Shown here: positions 12,112-22,281 of the stretch, piece by piece
How the letters are laid out: the number at the start of each line of letters is the position of its first letter
Position numbering within the stretch: position 1 is the first letter of the stretch
Assembly (NCBI RefSeq): GCF_001411555.2
Contig: NC_049915.1
Span: 15,886,640 to 15,950,639 of the forward strand
Direction: 5' to 3'
DNA length: 64,000 nt
From: Juglans regia
Lineage: Eukaryota > Streptophyta > Magnoliopsida > Fagales > Juglandaceae
Program-made: the position numbers and the translations under genes
Notes under the pieces: model-generated
Database searches by the model: none
Told to the model about the DNA's origin: nothing
The model's input: the letters and a program-made list of their open reading frames with translations, nothing else

Positions 12112-12838
12112 TGATATGAACCCGCGGGAAAGGAATCCCTTGAACCCACAGTCAATTTGAAAACTTCCCAAGAAAGCCAAAATCAAGTCAAGGATGGAGA
12201 ATCTAGACCCGATGAGAACTCGTTTCAAGAACCTAGATTATATTAAAATCTAGACCCGTTGAAGAACCCGTCTCAAGAACCCAGATTTCAAAGGAGGAAC
12301 GCCACAAAGGTTGTGATTTATCTTTAATAAGTTCAAAAGTTCAATTAAGAACAAGAGGAGTAAAACTCAACTCACAATGATTAAATTCATCAAATCTCAT
12401 AAACTTCATAATCTGATTAGAATGAGTCTACATAGAGCATCTAAAGGAAAACCTAATGAAACCCTAGCCAAAATAAACCCCCATCTTCCAAAAGTGCCCC
12501 TAGATGAACAGTGCCGTGCTACAGTAACTCGGCTACAGTAACCCTAACCCTAATTCAATAAAATAATAACTTTCCCAACATGCCCTTGCATAGGCCCCCT
12601 TAAGTGTTTCCCATAATAAACCCAATTATTCGAAACTAATAACATAAGTGCTTTAAATGAATTAAATAAGTTGAAAGCCTTCAAGTGCCCAAAGCCTTTA
12701 AGTCTTGTTGTTGCCCTTTCCATAGTTCATCAAATGAATCAAAGCTGAATCTTCATCATTTAAGCTCTTGAACTTGTATTTGGCCAATCTAGAACATGCA
12801 ACATATCTTTAAAACTAGGCCCACCTTGATTCCCATCA
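12112..12838 (-). repeat. 5' LTR of minus NA element 8300-12838
   Basis: 727 bases with intact ends. By eye it differs from the 8300 LTR at roughly 18 or more positions (2.5-3 percent). The outer flank ACATG falls in plus-oriented NA pol sequence. Confidence 0.9.
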
Positions 12839-12997
12839 ACATGTGAGAAAGCATTTTTTGGTAAGTTCTATAAACTAGATTGGTACTTGTTTAGAAAGAA
12901 TAGATTTTGTGTGCCTACTAGTTTTATGCTTAAGTTGCTTGTGTGTGATGGATATGGTGGTTTATTGGGTAATCTTGGTGTAAGGAAGACTTTTGTT

Positions 12998-13177
12998 GTG
13001 TTGCCTGAATGTTTGTGGAAATATCATTTGCCATTCAAAGACGTGTTATACGAACGTTTGTGGAAGTATCATTTGTCATTCATTGATGTATTGCCCGAAC
13101 GTTTGTGGGAGTATCATTTGCCATACATTGACGTGTTGCATGAACATTTGCGGGAGTGTCATTTGTATTTCATTGAG
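12998..13177 (+). repeat. 45-bp coding tandem repeat, four units
   Basis: Four units of exactly 45 bases start at 12998, 13043, 13088 and 13133, each encoding a variant of VLHERLWEYHLPFID. Further units follow after a spacer (to about 13405). Unit length is a multiple of three, so the frame is kept. Confidence 0.9.
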
Positions 13178-13672
13178 TTTGCATATAATTGGAGTGGTCA
13201 TTCTGGTGAAAATAAGATTTCAGACATGTTGCATGAACGTTTATGGGAGTATCATTTGCCATTCATTGACTTGTTGCATAAACGTTTGCGGGAGTATCAT
13301 TTGCCATTCATTGAGTTTGCATATTGGAGTGATCATTTTGGTTCGAGAAAGACTTTAGATGTGCTTTATGAACATTTGTGGGAGTATTGTTTGCAATTCA
13401 TTGAGTTTACATATGATTGGAGTGTTCATGCCACTACTAAATTTTCACCAATTGAAATTGTTTATAGACTTAATCAAGTTCCTCCTTTAGATTTAAAGTC
13501 TTCACTAGTTGATGATATGGGTAGCTTGGATGGACCATTCCAAATTCTTGAACAAATTAATGAAAATGCATATCTAATGGAACTTCCAGGTAAGTATCGT
13601 GTTTCTACTATTTTCAATGTTACTAACCACTTTCCCTTTGATCCAGGTAGAGATTCGAGGTCGAATCCTTTT

Positions 13673-13686
13673 GAGGAGAGGGGGAA
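13673..13686 (+). promoter_or_regulatory. Polypurine tract
   Basis: GAGGAGAGGGGGAA immediately before the LTR start at 13687; the family consensus form. It lies inside the open frame, encoding the EERGN part of the C-terminal extension. Confidence 0.85.
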
Positions 13687-14494
13687 TGATGGGAACCAAG
13701 ATGGACCTAGTCTTAAAGATCATTTGCAACTTCCAGATGGGCCAAGAAGATCAAGGAGACAATGCAATGATTGATGCAATCCACTTGGGACAAGTTTCGC
13801 AAGAGCCCAACATTCAAGATGGGGCTTGAAGAATGAAGATCCAGTTTTAATTCATTTGATCAGCTACGGAAGAGGGCAACGACAAGACTTAAAGGCTTTG
13901 GGCTCTTGAAGGGTTTCAACTTATTTAATTCATTTAAAGAACTTATGTTATTAGTTTAGAATAATTGAGTTTATTATAGAAAGCACTTAAGGGGGCCTAT
14001 GCAAGGGCGTGTTGGGAAAGTTATTATTTTATTGAACTAGGGTTAGGGTTACTGTAGCCGAGTTACTGTAGCACGGCGCTGTAGCCGTGGCAATGTTCAT
14101 CCAGGGGCACTTTTGGAAGATGGGGGGGATTATTTTGGCTAGGGTTTCATTAGGTTTTGCTTTAAATACTCTATGTAGCCTCATTCTAATGAGTTTATGA
14201 AGTTTATGAAATTTGATGAATTTAATTATTGTGAGTTGAGTTGTACTCCTCTTGTTCTTAATTGAACTTTTGAACTTATCAAAGGTAAATCACAACCTTT
14301 GTGGCGTTCCTCCTTTGTAATCTGGGTTCTTGAGACGGGTTCTTCAACGGGTCTAGATTTTAACATAATCTAGGTTCTTGAAACGAGTTCTCATCGGGTC
14401 TAGGTTCTCCATCCATTGACTTGATTTTGGCTTTCTTGGATGTTTTCAAATTGACTGTGAGTTCAGGGGATTCCTTTCCCGCGGGTTCATATCA
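13687..14494 (+). repeat. Plus LTR (808 bp)
   Basis: Complete LTR, TGATGGGAACC to GCGGGTTCATATCA. It is 3' LTR to the pol remnant on its left. On its right the primer-binding site and roughly 230 bases of leader are missing, and leader sequence resumes at CATTGATTCTC, so the right-hand piece is a deletion derivative. Confidence 0.9.
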
Positions 14495-15268
14495 CATTGA
14501 TTCTCTTCTATTTCATTGTCCATGCTTGTGTGCTTAAATTCAATTGCTTGGTTTTCACAATTGAATATTGCTGTTTGTGGTTGAATTAGAGAATAGAAAA
14601 AGAAAGGAAATGAAAGGAAAAGAAAAAAAAATTCGAAAAAAAAAAAAAAAACGAAAAAAGAAGAAGAAGAAAAGAGAAGGTAGCATATTCAAAGTTGCTA
14701 CATAGTTACAACAAAGAGAAAGAAAGTATTTGTTGATTGAGCTTTTATCATCATAGGAGTTAAATACATCTTTCTAGTTGGTATCTTGTTTTATAATTAC
14801 TCTTTCCCTCGTATAAATTCCTTGAGTCTCATATCATTTTATTCCTTCATTGTTTCTTGGATCTATATTACTGGTTGGAATAATACAAGATTGTATTGTC
14901 TTGATTTAGTTCAACTAGTTCTTAAAGAACTTGAGCGAGAAAACTATTGAGGTAAAAGGCAACAGAGTGTGACACTATTATCTGGAAAAAGCCAATTAAG
15001 AGTGAAACACAAGTGGAGTGCCATTATTCAAAGCATAATCTTCATCGTTTAAGCCCATGAACTTGTATTTGGCTCAACTGGAACTTGCAACATATCTTTA
15101 GTACTAGGCCCACCTTGGTTCCCATCAAAAGGTAAGAGAGTGTGAGACGATTATCTGGAAAAAGCCAATTAAGAGTGAAACACGAGTGGAGTGCCATTAT
15201 TCAAGTGTAAACACGTAAGGGAGTGTGTGAGGTTTTCCACTAACATTCTTTTTGTGCAGCACATTATG
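14495..15268 (+). mobile_element. Plus leader lacking its primer-binding site
   Basis: Leader of an NA copy whose first ~230 bases are deleted. It includes the purine tract (about 14588-14675). The stretch GTAAAAGG...GAGTGCCATTATTCA occurs twice (14940-15033 and about 15128-15212), separated by a minus LTR end. This looks like a duplication flanking an LTR scrap. Confidence 0.8.
15034..15127 (-). repeat. Minus LTR end scrap inside a leader
   Basis: About 94 bases of the LTR start region (inverted), ending GGTTCCCATCA at 15127. Its other end is truncated. It lies between two copies of an ~85-base leader segment. Confidence 0.8.
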
Positions 15269-15800
15269 ATGTCTCATAGGAGTGACTCATCACTCCTCCA
15301 TTCTCTTGCAAGCCATGCAACGACAGTTTGAGAAGTTGAACTTGGTGTTGGGTGAAGTGAGGGATAGGATGGATCATCAAGATGCGGTAATTAGAAATCT
15401 TTATGGTATGAGAGGTAGGAGGCATCCTGAGTTTAGTGTTGAAAATGGGTATGAGAATGAAGACTATGGTGATTCTCTTGTTACCAGGCATGCACTCAAT
15501 ACAAAAATAAAGATGGATGATATAGAGCAGCAGAGTTAGAACATTTTTCATACTAGATGCCACATCAACAACAAGGTATGTAGTATGATCGTTGATTTTA
15601 GGAGTTGTATTAATTTGGCTAGCACCACTTTAGTTGAGAAATTGAATTTATCTATCTTGAAACACCCTAGGCCATACATGTTGCAGTGGTTGAGTGATTG
15701 TGAGGAGGTTAGGGTAAATAAGCAAGTGCTAGTTTCTTTTTCAATTGGAAATTACCAATATATGGTCCTTTGTGATGTAGTTCCTATGCATGCTGGTCCT
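15269..15800 (+). pseudogene. NA gag/protease remnant (capsid deleted), truncated
   Basis: Starts with ATG at 15269 (MSHRSDSS), then a deletion shifts the frame near 15290. The Gag N-terminus continues in another frame ([18 protein letters not shown]), again jumps over capsid to SLVTRHALN, hits a stop at 15537, and carries the changed protease site (IVDFRSCINLAS) at 15585-15623. It is cut at HAG by a minus LTR fragment near 15800, so everything downstream is lost. Confidence 0.8.
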
Positions 15801-16200
15801 GGCACCAGTACAGTACGTCGCTACAGTAATTCGGCTACAGTAACCTCTTGAAACCCTAGTTCCAAAATACAAGGCCAAAATACAGTAACCTCTTGGCAAA
15901 AATACTTAGCCTAATTCAGCTACAGTAACCCCTTGGCCAAAAGACAATGCCTTCCCAAAAACCCTAGTTCAAAAGAAATAATAAAAACTTGCCCCCCCTT
16001 AAGTCTTTCTCATAATAAATATAATTATCCTAAACAAATAAAATATGTCCTTTAAATGAATTAAACATGTTGGGCTCTTGCATGAGTCATCCCAAGTGGA
16101 TTGTATTGCCTCATTGATCCTCTTGGCTCTTGATCTTGTGAATAACCCATCTGGAGCTTGCAAAAGATCTTTAAGACAAGACCCACTTTGGTTCCCATCA
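15801..16200 (-). repeat. Minus A-type LTR fragment with internal duplications
   Basis: A partial LTR in the A-type version (CTTGGCCAAAA, TTCAAAAGAAATAA motifs) with the proper GGTTCCCATCA end at 16200. Near 15833-15940 the CTACAGTAACC...TTGG block is repeated about three times. The right flank is satellite DNA. Confidence 0.75.
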
Positions 16201-16289
16201 GATAGGTATGCCACAACCCAACGTGGATCGGAGCAACTCTTATTTTTACCACTTCGCCCACGCTTAGTTGGAAACCAATTGAGGGCAAA
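16201..16289. repeat. Fragment of the 154-bp satellite
   Basis: About 89 bases matching part of one satellite unit (TATGCCACAACCC ... CAATTGAGGGCAAAG), including both hairpin arms in part. It ends exactly where an LTR start (TGATGGGAACCAAG) begins. Confidence 0.85.
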
Positions 16290-16344
16290 GTGATGGGAAC
16301 CAAGTGGGAGATTCGAGGTCGAATCCTTTTGAGGAGAGGGGGAA
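16290..16344 (+). repeat. 14-base LTR start stub plus polypurine-tract region
   Basis: The first 14 bases of an LTR (TGATGGGAACCAAG) are followed by the stretch that normally lies upstream of an LTR (GATTCGAGGTCGAATCC) and by the purine tract GAGGAGAGGGGGAA at 16331-16344. A deletion has joined an LTR start to an element's 3' end. Confidence 0.8.
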
Positions 16345-17121
16345 TGATGAGAACCATGATGGGCCTAGTCTTAAAGATCATGGAGACAATGCAAGGATTG
16401 ATGCAATCCACTTGGGACGAGTTTAGCAAGAGCCCCCCAACATTCAAGATGGAGCTTGAAGGATGAAGATCCAATTTTGATTCATTTGATCAGCTATAGA
16501 AGATGGCAACAACAAGACTTAAAGGCTTTGGGCTCTTGAAGGGTTATAACTTATTTAATTCATTTAAAGAACTTATTTTATTAGTTTAGAATAATTGAGT
16601 TTATTATGGGAAGCACTTAAGGGGGCCTATGCAAGGGCACGTTGGGAAAATTATTATTTTATTGAACTAGGGTTAGGGTTACTGTAGCCGAGTTACTCTA
16701 GCGCGGCACTGTAGCCGAGGCACTGTTCATCCAGGGGCACTTTTGGAAGATGGGGGTTTATTTTGGCTAGGGTTTCATTAGGTTTTGCTTTAAATACTCT
16801 ATGTAGCCTCATTCTAATGAGTTTATGAAGTTTATGAAATTTGATGAATTTATTCATTGTGAGTTGAGTTACACTCCTCTTGTTCTTAATTGAACTTTTG
16901 AACTTATCAAAGGTAAATCACAACCTTTGTGGCGTTCCTCCTTTGTAATCTGGGTTCTTGAGATGGGTTCTTCAACGGGTCTAGATTTTAATATAATCTA
17001 GGTTCTTGAAACGAGTTCTCATCTGGTAGGTTCTCCATCCATTGACTTGATTTTGGCTTTCTTGGGGAGTTTTCAAATTGACTGTGGGTTGAAGGGATTC
17101 CGTTCCCGCGGGTTCATATTA
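16345..17121 (+). repeat. Plus LTR (777 bp)
   Basis: Begins TGATGAGAACC and ends TTCATATTA (final C changed to T). A purine tract precedes it and a primer-binding site follows it, so it is the shared LTR of two truncated pieces. Confidence 0.9.
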
Positions 17122-17621
17122 TTTGGTATTCAGAGCAAGGTTTTCAATCAGGTCTGATTCTATCTTTTCATTCTAGCATCCTTAAATTTAATTCTAGGGT
17201 TTCTTCTTTGTTCTAGGGTTGCCAAAAAAACAAAAAATAGAAACAAAAAGTAGGCTGCCGAAATTCTTATGATTTTGGGTTTGGCTGAAATTTGCATCAC
17301 TTAGGGCTTCAAAATTCTAGGGTTTCCTGCATCTCTAAGTTTGTCAGTTGCTTGGAGTGTCGTTCCGTTGATTCTCTTCTACTTCATTGTTCATGCTTGT
17401 GTGTTTGAATTCAATTGTTTGATTTTCACAATTGAATATTGCAATTTGTGGTTGAATTAGAGAAAAGAAAAAGAAAGGAAAGGAAAGGAAAGGAAAAGAA
17501 GAAAATAAAAGAAAATTCGAAAAAAAAAAAAGAAAACAGAAAGAAGAAGAAGAAGAAAAGAGAAGGTGGCGTATTCAAAGTTGCTACATAGTTACAACGA
17601 AGAGAAAGAAAGTGTTTGTTG
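17122..17621 (+). mobile_element. Plus leader truncated into satellite
   Basis: Primer-binding site TGGTATTCAGAGC (17124-17136), the leader and the purine tract (about 17460-17560). Cut at GTTGATTGAGG, where satellite sequence starts. No gag remains. Confidence 0.8.
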
Positions 17622-18539
17622 ATTGAGGTTTTGCCCATGTTATGTAGGCAACAAATTAGGGGCAATGTGGCAAAAATAAGTGGTTGGAGTTTTTTGCTCG
17701 AGGACATCCTATTGTACAAGCATGACCACAGGGTAAGTATGACCCAACCCGGGGTGAATCAGACCAACTCCTATTTTTACCACTTTGCCCACGCTTATTT
17801 GAAAACCAATTGAGGGCAAAGTGGCAAAAACGAGAGGTTTGAGTTTTTTTCTCGCGGGCATCCTATGATACTACCATGACCTTAGGATAAGTATGCCCCA
17901 ACCCGGGTTGAATCGGAGCAACTCTTATTTTTACCACTTCGCCCACGCTTACTTGGAAACCAATTGAGGGCAAGGTGACAAAAATAAGAAGTTGGAGTTT
18001 TTTGCCTGCGGGTTTGCTATGGTAGTACCATGACCTTTGGGTAAGTATGCCCCAACTCGAGGCAAATTAGAGCAACTCTTATTTTTACCACTTCGCCCAC
18101 GCTTAGTTAGAAGCGATTTGAGAGCAAAGTGGCAAAAATAAGAGGTTGTTTCCTGCTCGCGGCCTTCCTATGGTACTACCATGACCAACGGGTAAGTAGA
18201 AATCGGAGCAACTCTTATTTTTACCACTTTGGCCATGTTATGTAGGAAACAAATTGAGCGCAATGTGGCAAAAATAAGAGGTTGGAGTTTTTTGCTCGAG
18301 AGCATCCTATTGTACCACGATCACCCTAGAGTTAGTATGCCCCAACCCCTGGTGAATCAGAGGAACTCTTATTTTTACCACTTTGCACACGCTTTGTAGG
18401 AAACCCGTTGAGGGCAAAGTGGTGAAAACAAGAGGTTGAAGTTTTTTGCTCGCGGGCATCCTATGGTACTACCATGACCTTAGGTTAAGTATGCCCCAAG
18501 CCAGGTTGAATCGGAGCAACTCTTATTTTTCTACCCCTT
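17622..18539. repeat. 154-bp satellite array, block 1
   Basis: About six tandem units. The motif GTAAGTATG recurs at 17734, 17888 and 18042 (154-base steps), then slightly irregularly at 18193 and 18332 because of small deletions. Each unit carries two inverted arms (CTCTTATTTTTACCACTTTG and the partner CAAAGTGGCAAAAATAAGAG). No open frame. Ends at an LTR start at 18540. Confidence 0.9.
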
Positions 18540-18682
18540 TGATGGGAACTAAGGTGGGCCTAGTCTTAAAGATATGTTGCAAGTTCTAAATGGGCCAAAT
18601 ACAAGTTCAAGGGCTTAAACGATGAAGATTATGCTTTGATTCATTTCATAAGCAATGGAAAGGGCAACCACATGACTTATAG
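18540..18682 (+). repeat. Plus LTR start stub (143 bp)
   Basis: The first ~143 bases of an LTR (TGATGGGAACTAAGG...), inserted in satellite (left flank CCCTT), then interrupted by a second LTR start at 18683. Confidence 0.85.
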
Positions 18683-19077
18683 TGATGGGAACTAAGGTGG
18701 CTTAGTCTTAAATATACGTTGCAAGTTCCAGATGGCCCAAATACAAGTTAAAGGGCTTAAATGATGAAGATTCAGTTTTGATTCATTTGATAAGTTATGA
18801 TGAAGGTCTTGGGCACTTGAAGACTTTCAACTTATTTAATTCTTGTAAATGACTTATTTTATTGAACTACGGTTAGGGTTACTGTAGCCGAGTTACTGTA
18901 GCGCCGTACAGTAGCCGTGACACTGTTCACTCAGGGGTACTTTTGGAAGATGGGGTTTATTTTGGCTAGGGTTTCATTAGGTTTTGCTTTAAATAGTCTA
19001 TGTAGCCTCATTATAATCAGATTATGAAGTTTATGAAATTTGATGAATTTATTCATTATGAGTTGAGTTTTACTCCT
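18683..19077 (+). repeat. Plus LTR, 3'-truncated
   Basis: A second LTR beginning TGATGGGAACTAAGGTGG, with the ACTGTAGC motifs, then cut at GAGTTTTACTCC, where satellite resumes. The last ~250 bases are lost, so no target duplication can be seen. Confidence 0.85.
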
Positions 19078-20040
19078 AGGGTAAGTACGCCCCATCCCGG
19101 GATGAATCGGAGCAACTCTTATTTTTATCACTTTGCCCACGCATACTAGGAAACAAATTGAGGGCAATGTGGCAAAAATAAGAGGTTGGAGTTTTTTGCT
19201 CGAGGGCATCCTAATGTACCACCATGACCTTAGAATTAGTATGCCCCCACCCGTGGTGAATCTGAGCAAGTCTTATTTTTACTACTTCGCCCACGCTTAC
19301 TTGGAAACCAATTGAGGGCAAAGTGGCAAAAATAAGTGGTTGTTGTTTCCTGCTCGCGGCTTTCCTATCTTACTACCACGACCAAAGGGTAAGTATTCCC
19401 CAACGCGGGGCGAATCAGGGCAACTCTAATTCATACCACTTTGGGCATGTTATGTTGGAAACAAATTGAGGGCAATGTGGCAAAAATAAGATGTTGGAGT
19501 CTTTTGTTCGAGGGCATCCTATTTTACCACCATGACCATAGAATTAGTATGCCCCAACCCTGGGCGAATCAGAACAACTCTTATTTTTGCCACTTTGCTC
19601 ATGCCTTGTAAGAAACCAATTGAAGGCAAAGCAGTAAAAATAAGAGATATGAGTTTTTTCCTCGTGGCCATCCAATAGTACTAGCATGACCATAGGGTAA
19701 GTATGACCCAACCTAGGGTGAATCAGAGCAACTCCTATTTTTACCACTTTGCCCATGCTTATTTGGAAACCAATTGAGGGCAAAGTGGCAAAAATAAGAG
19801 GTTGGAGTTTTTTGCTCGCGGCCTTCCTCTGGTACTACCATGACCTTAGGATAAGTATGCCCCAACCCAGGATGAATCGAAGCAACTCTTATTTTTACCA
19901 TGTTGCCCACGCTGAGTTAGAAATGATTTGAGGGCAAAGTGGCAAAAATAAGAGGTTGTTGTTTACTGCTCGCAGCCTTCCTATGGTACTACCAAGACAA
20001 TAGGGAAAGCACGCACCAACCTGCTGTGAATCGGAGCATC
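19078..20040. repeat. 154-bp satellite array, block 2 (most regular)
   Basis: The GTAAG-equivalent base falls at 19082, 19236, 19390, 19544, 19698, 19852 and 20006: six successive steps of exactly 154. In the unit starting near 19698 the hairpin arms are 19730-19754 and 19778-19803, with a ~23-base loop (about 24 of 26 positions paired). The spacer has a second small palindrome, ATGGTACTACCAT. No protein-coding potential. Confidence 0.95.
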
Positions 20041-20850
20041 TGATGGGATGGAAGATGGGCCTAGTCTTAAAGGTCATTTGCAACTTCCAGATGGGTCAAG
20101 AAGATCAAGGACACAATGCAATGATTGATGCAATCCACATGGGACAAGTTTAGCAAGAGCCCAAGATTCAAGATGGGGGCTTGAAGGATGAAGATCCAGT
20201 TTTAATTCATTTGATCAGCTACGAAAGAGGGCAATGACAAGACTTAAAGGCTTTGGGCTCTTGAAGGGTTTCAACTTATTTAATTCATTTAAAGAACTTA
20301 TTTTATTAGTTTAAAATAATTGAATTTACTATGAGAAGCACTTAAGGGGGCCTATGCAAGGATATGTTGGGAAAGTTATTATTTTATTGAACTAGGGTTA
20401 GGGTTACTGTAGCCGAGTTACTGTAGCGCGGCACTGTAGCCGAGGCACTGTTCATCCGGGGGCACTTTTGGAAGATGGGGGTTTATTTTGGCTAGGGTTT
20501 CATTAGGTTTTGCTTTAAATACTCTATGTAGCCTCATTCTAATCAGTTTTATAAAGTTTATGAAATTTGATAAATTTATTCATTGTGAGTTGAGTTTTAC
20601 TCCTCTTGTTCTTAATTAAACTTTTGAACTTATCAAAGGTAAATCACAACCTTTGTGGCGTTCCTCCTTTGTAATCTGGGTTCTTGAGACGGGTTCTTCA
20701 ACGGGTCTAGATTTTAATATAATCTAAGTTCTTGAAACGAGTTCTCATCGGGTCTAGGTTCTCCATCCATTGGCTTGATTTTGGCTTTCTTGGGAAGTTT
20801 TTAAATTGATTGTGGGTTCAAGGGAATTCCTTTCCCGCGGGTTCATATCA
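20041..20850 (+). repeat. Solo LTR (810 bp) in satellite, with target duplication
   Basis: Complete LTR from TGATGGGATGG to CGCGGGTTCATATCA. It is flanked by GCATC (20036-20040) and GCACC (20851-20855), a 5-bp duplication with one change. The target is the satellite stretch GAGCATCTCT. No internal sequence, so it formed by recombination between the two LTRs of a full element. Confidence 0.9.
20514..20521 (+). promoter_or_regulatory. TATA-like box in LTR
   Basis: TTTAAATA in the context GCTTTAAATACTCTATG, about 470 bases from the LTR start. It is conserved across the LTR copies and is the likely core promoter at the U3/R boundary (inference from position and composition). Confidence 0.5.
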
Positions 20851-20857
20851 GCACCTC

Positions 20858-21059
20858 TAATGGGAACCAAGGTGGGCCTAGTCTTAAAAATATGTTGCAA
20901 GTTCCAGATGGGCCAAATACAAGTTTGCGGGCTTGAAGAAAGAAGATCAATATTTGATTCATTTGATTAGCTATGGAGGAGAGCAATGACATGACTTAAA
21001 AGCTTTGGGCACTTTAAAGATTTCAACTTATTTAATTCATTTAAAGGACCTATTTTACT
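20858..21059 (+). repeat. Plus LTR, left part, interrupted
   Basis: Starts TAATGGGAACC (one change from TGATGGG), nine bases after the neighbouring solo LTR's target copy begins. Breaks at TATTTTACT where a minus element fragment begins. Its right part is at 22282. Confidence 0.85.
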
Positions 21060-21785
21060 TGATATGAACCCGCAGGAAAGGAATCCATTGAACCCACAAT
21101 CAATTTGAAAACTTCCCAAGAAAGCCAAAAATCAAGTCATGGATGGAGAATCTAGACCCGATGAGAACTCGTGTCAAGAACCTAGATCATATTAAAATAT
21201 AGACCCGTTGAAGAACTCGTCTCAAGAACCCAGATTACAAAGGAGGAAAGCCACAAAGGTTGTGATTTACCTTTGATAAGTTCAAAAGTTCAATGAAGAA
21301 CAAGAGGAGATAAACTCAAGTCACAATGAACAAATTCATCAAATTTCATAAACTTCATAAAACTTCTGAAAATGAGGCTACAAAGAGGGTATTTAAACCA
21401 AAACCTAATTAAAACCCTAGATAAAATAAAACCCCATCTTCCAAAAATACCCCTGAGTGAACAGTGCTGCGGCTACAGTACGGTGCTACAGTAACTCGGC
21501 TACAGTAACCCTAACCCTAGTTCAATAAAATAATAACTTTCCCAACATGCCCTTACATAGACATAAACCCAATTATTCTAAGCAAATAAAAGAGGTCCTT
21601 GAAATTAATTAAATAAGTTGAAAGCCTTCAAGTGTCCAAAGCCTATAAGTCATGTTGTTACCCTTTCCATAGCTTATGAAATGAATCAAAGCATAATCTT
21701 CATCGTTTAAGCCCTTGAACTTGTATTTGGCCCAACTGGAACTTGCAACTTATCTTTAAGACTAGGCCTACCTTGGTTCCAATCA
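21060..21785 (-). repeat. 3' LTR of a truncated minus NA element
   Basis: 726 bases, TGATATGAACCCG to GGTTCCAATCA, with an inverted purine tract following (21786-21799). The partner 5' LTR is missing. Confidence 0.9.
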
Positions 21786-22281
21786 TTCCCCCTCTCCTCA
21801 AAAGGATTTGATCTCGAATCTCCACCTGGATCAAAGGGAAAAATGTTAGTAACATTATCATTAATTTCATATGCATTGTCGTTAATTTGTTCAAAAATTT
21901 GAGAACATCCATCCAGGCTACTCCTGTTGTCAACAGATAAAGACATTAAATCTAAAGGAGTAAATAGATTAAGTCTATAAACAATTTCAAAAGGAGAATA
22001 TAAAGTGGTAGTATGCATGGTCATGTTGTATGCAAACTCTATAAATCCATCCATAACCATAAAAATAGAATTTCTACTCCTTTCTTTCCTAGGCAGCCCC
22101 AAAACAAAGTCCATAGATATATCTACACATGACTCAATAGGAATAGGTAAGGGCGTATGCAACTCATGTGGCAAAAGTATAAATTTGGCCTTTCTGCATG
22201 TAATGCACCTGCCACAAATACAATTGACATCTCTCTTCATCTTAGACCAACATAAATATTCATGCAAAATGTCTAATATTT
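21786..22281 (-). pseudogene. NA integrase remnant (core deleted), minus
   Basis: Open from about 22281 to 21707. Reads zinc-binding region (LDILHEYLCWSKMKRDV, then CICGRCITC), the first catalytic-Asp stretch ([16 protein letters not shown]), then jumps from MVMDGF directly to IEFAYNMTMHTTT. The second catalytic Asp and the Glu are therefore missing. It continues to the C-terminal extension in the LTR. It lacks the 15-residue repeats because the element is cut at 22281 within the sequence upstream of the zinc region. Confidence 0.85.

Larger units (their letters stand above)
12839..13774 (+). pseudogene. NA pol remnant, C-terminal half, frame open into the 3' LTR
   Basis: The 5' part is cut off by the LTR at 12838. 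What remains is an uninterrupted frame of 295 codons (12887-13774) reading GGLLGNLGVRKTFVV, four tandem 15-residue units, further units mixed with FAYNWSGH-like segments, then the integrase C-terminus (KFSPIEIVYRL, PFQILEQINENAYLMELPGK). It ends 88 bases inside the LTR with DSRSNPFEERGNDGNQDG and a basic tail. The DDE core is missing. Frame integrity over the repeats is weak evidence of selection, because repeats copy an open frame. Confidence 0.85.

Noticed and set aside
12998..13177. CRISPR-like regularly spaced repeats
   Set aside because: Units are directly adjacent without unique spacers, encode protein in frame with retrotransposon pol, and the DNA is plant.
12993..13358. Alternative open frames over the repeat block, rich in Cys (MLCC..VCGSIICHSL-like), seen in several copies
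   Set aside because: They are the +1/+2 frames of the 45-bp repeat. A repeat whose unit has no stop in a frame stays open automatically; the VLHERLWEYHLPFID frame is continuous with recognisable pol sequence and these are not.
19749..19931. Small open frames in the satellite (for example 19133-19315, 19544-19783)
   Set aside because: They recur with the 154-bp period and are interrupted differently in each unit; no protein similarity seen.
20391..20410. Telomeric or subtelomeric DNA from AGGGTTAGGGTTA in LTRs
   Set aside because: Only two heptamer-like units inside every LTR copy, at a fixed position; part of the LTR, not an array.
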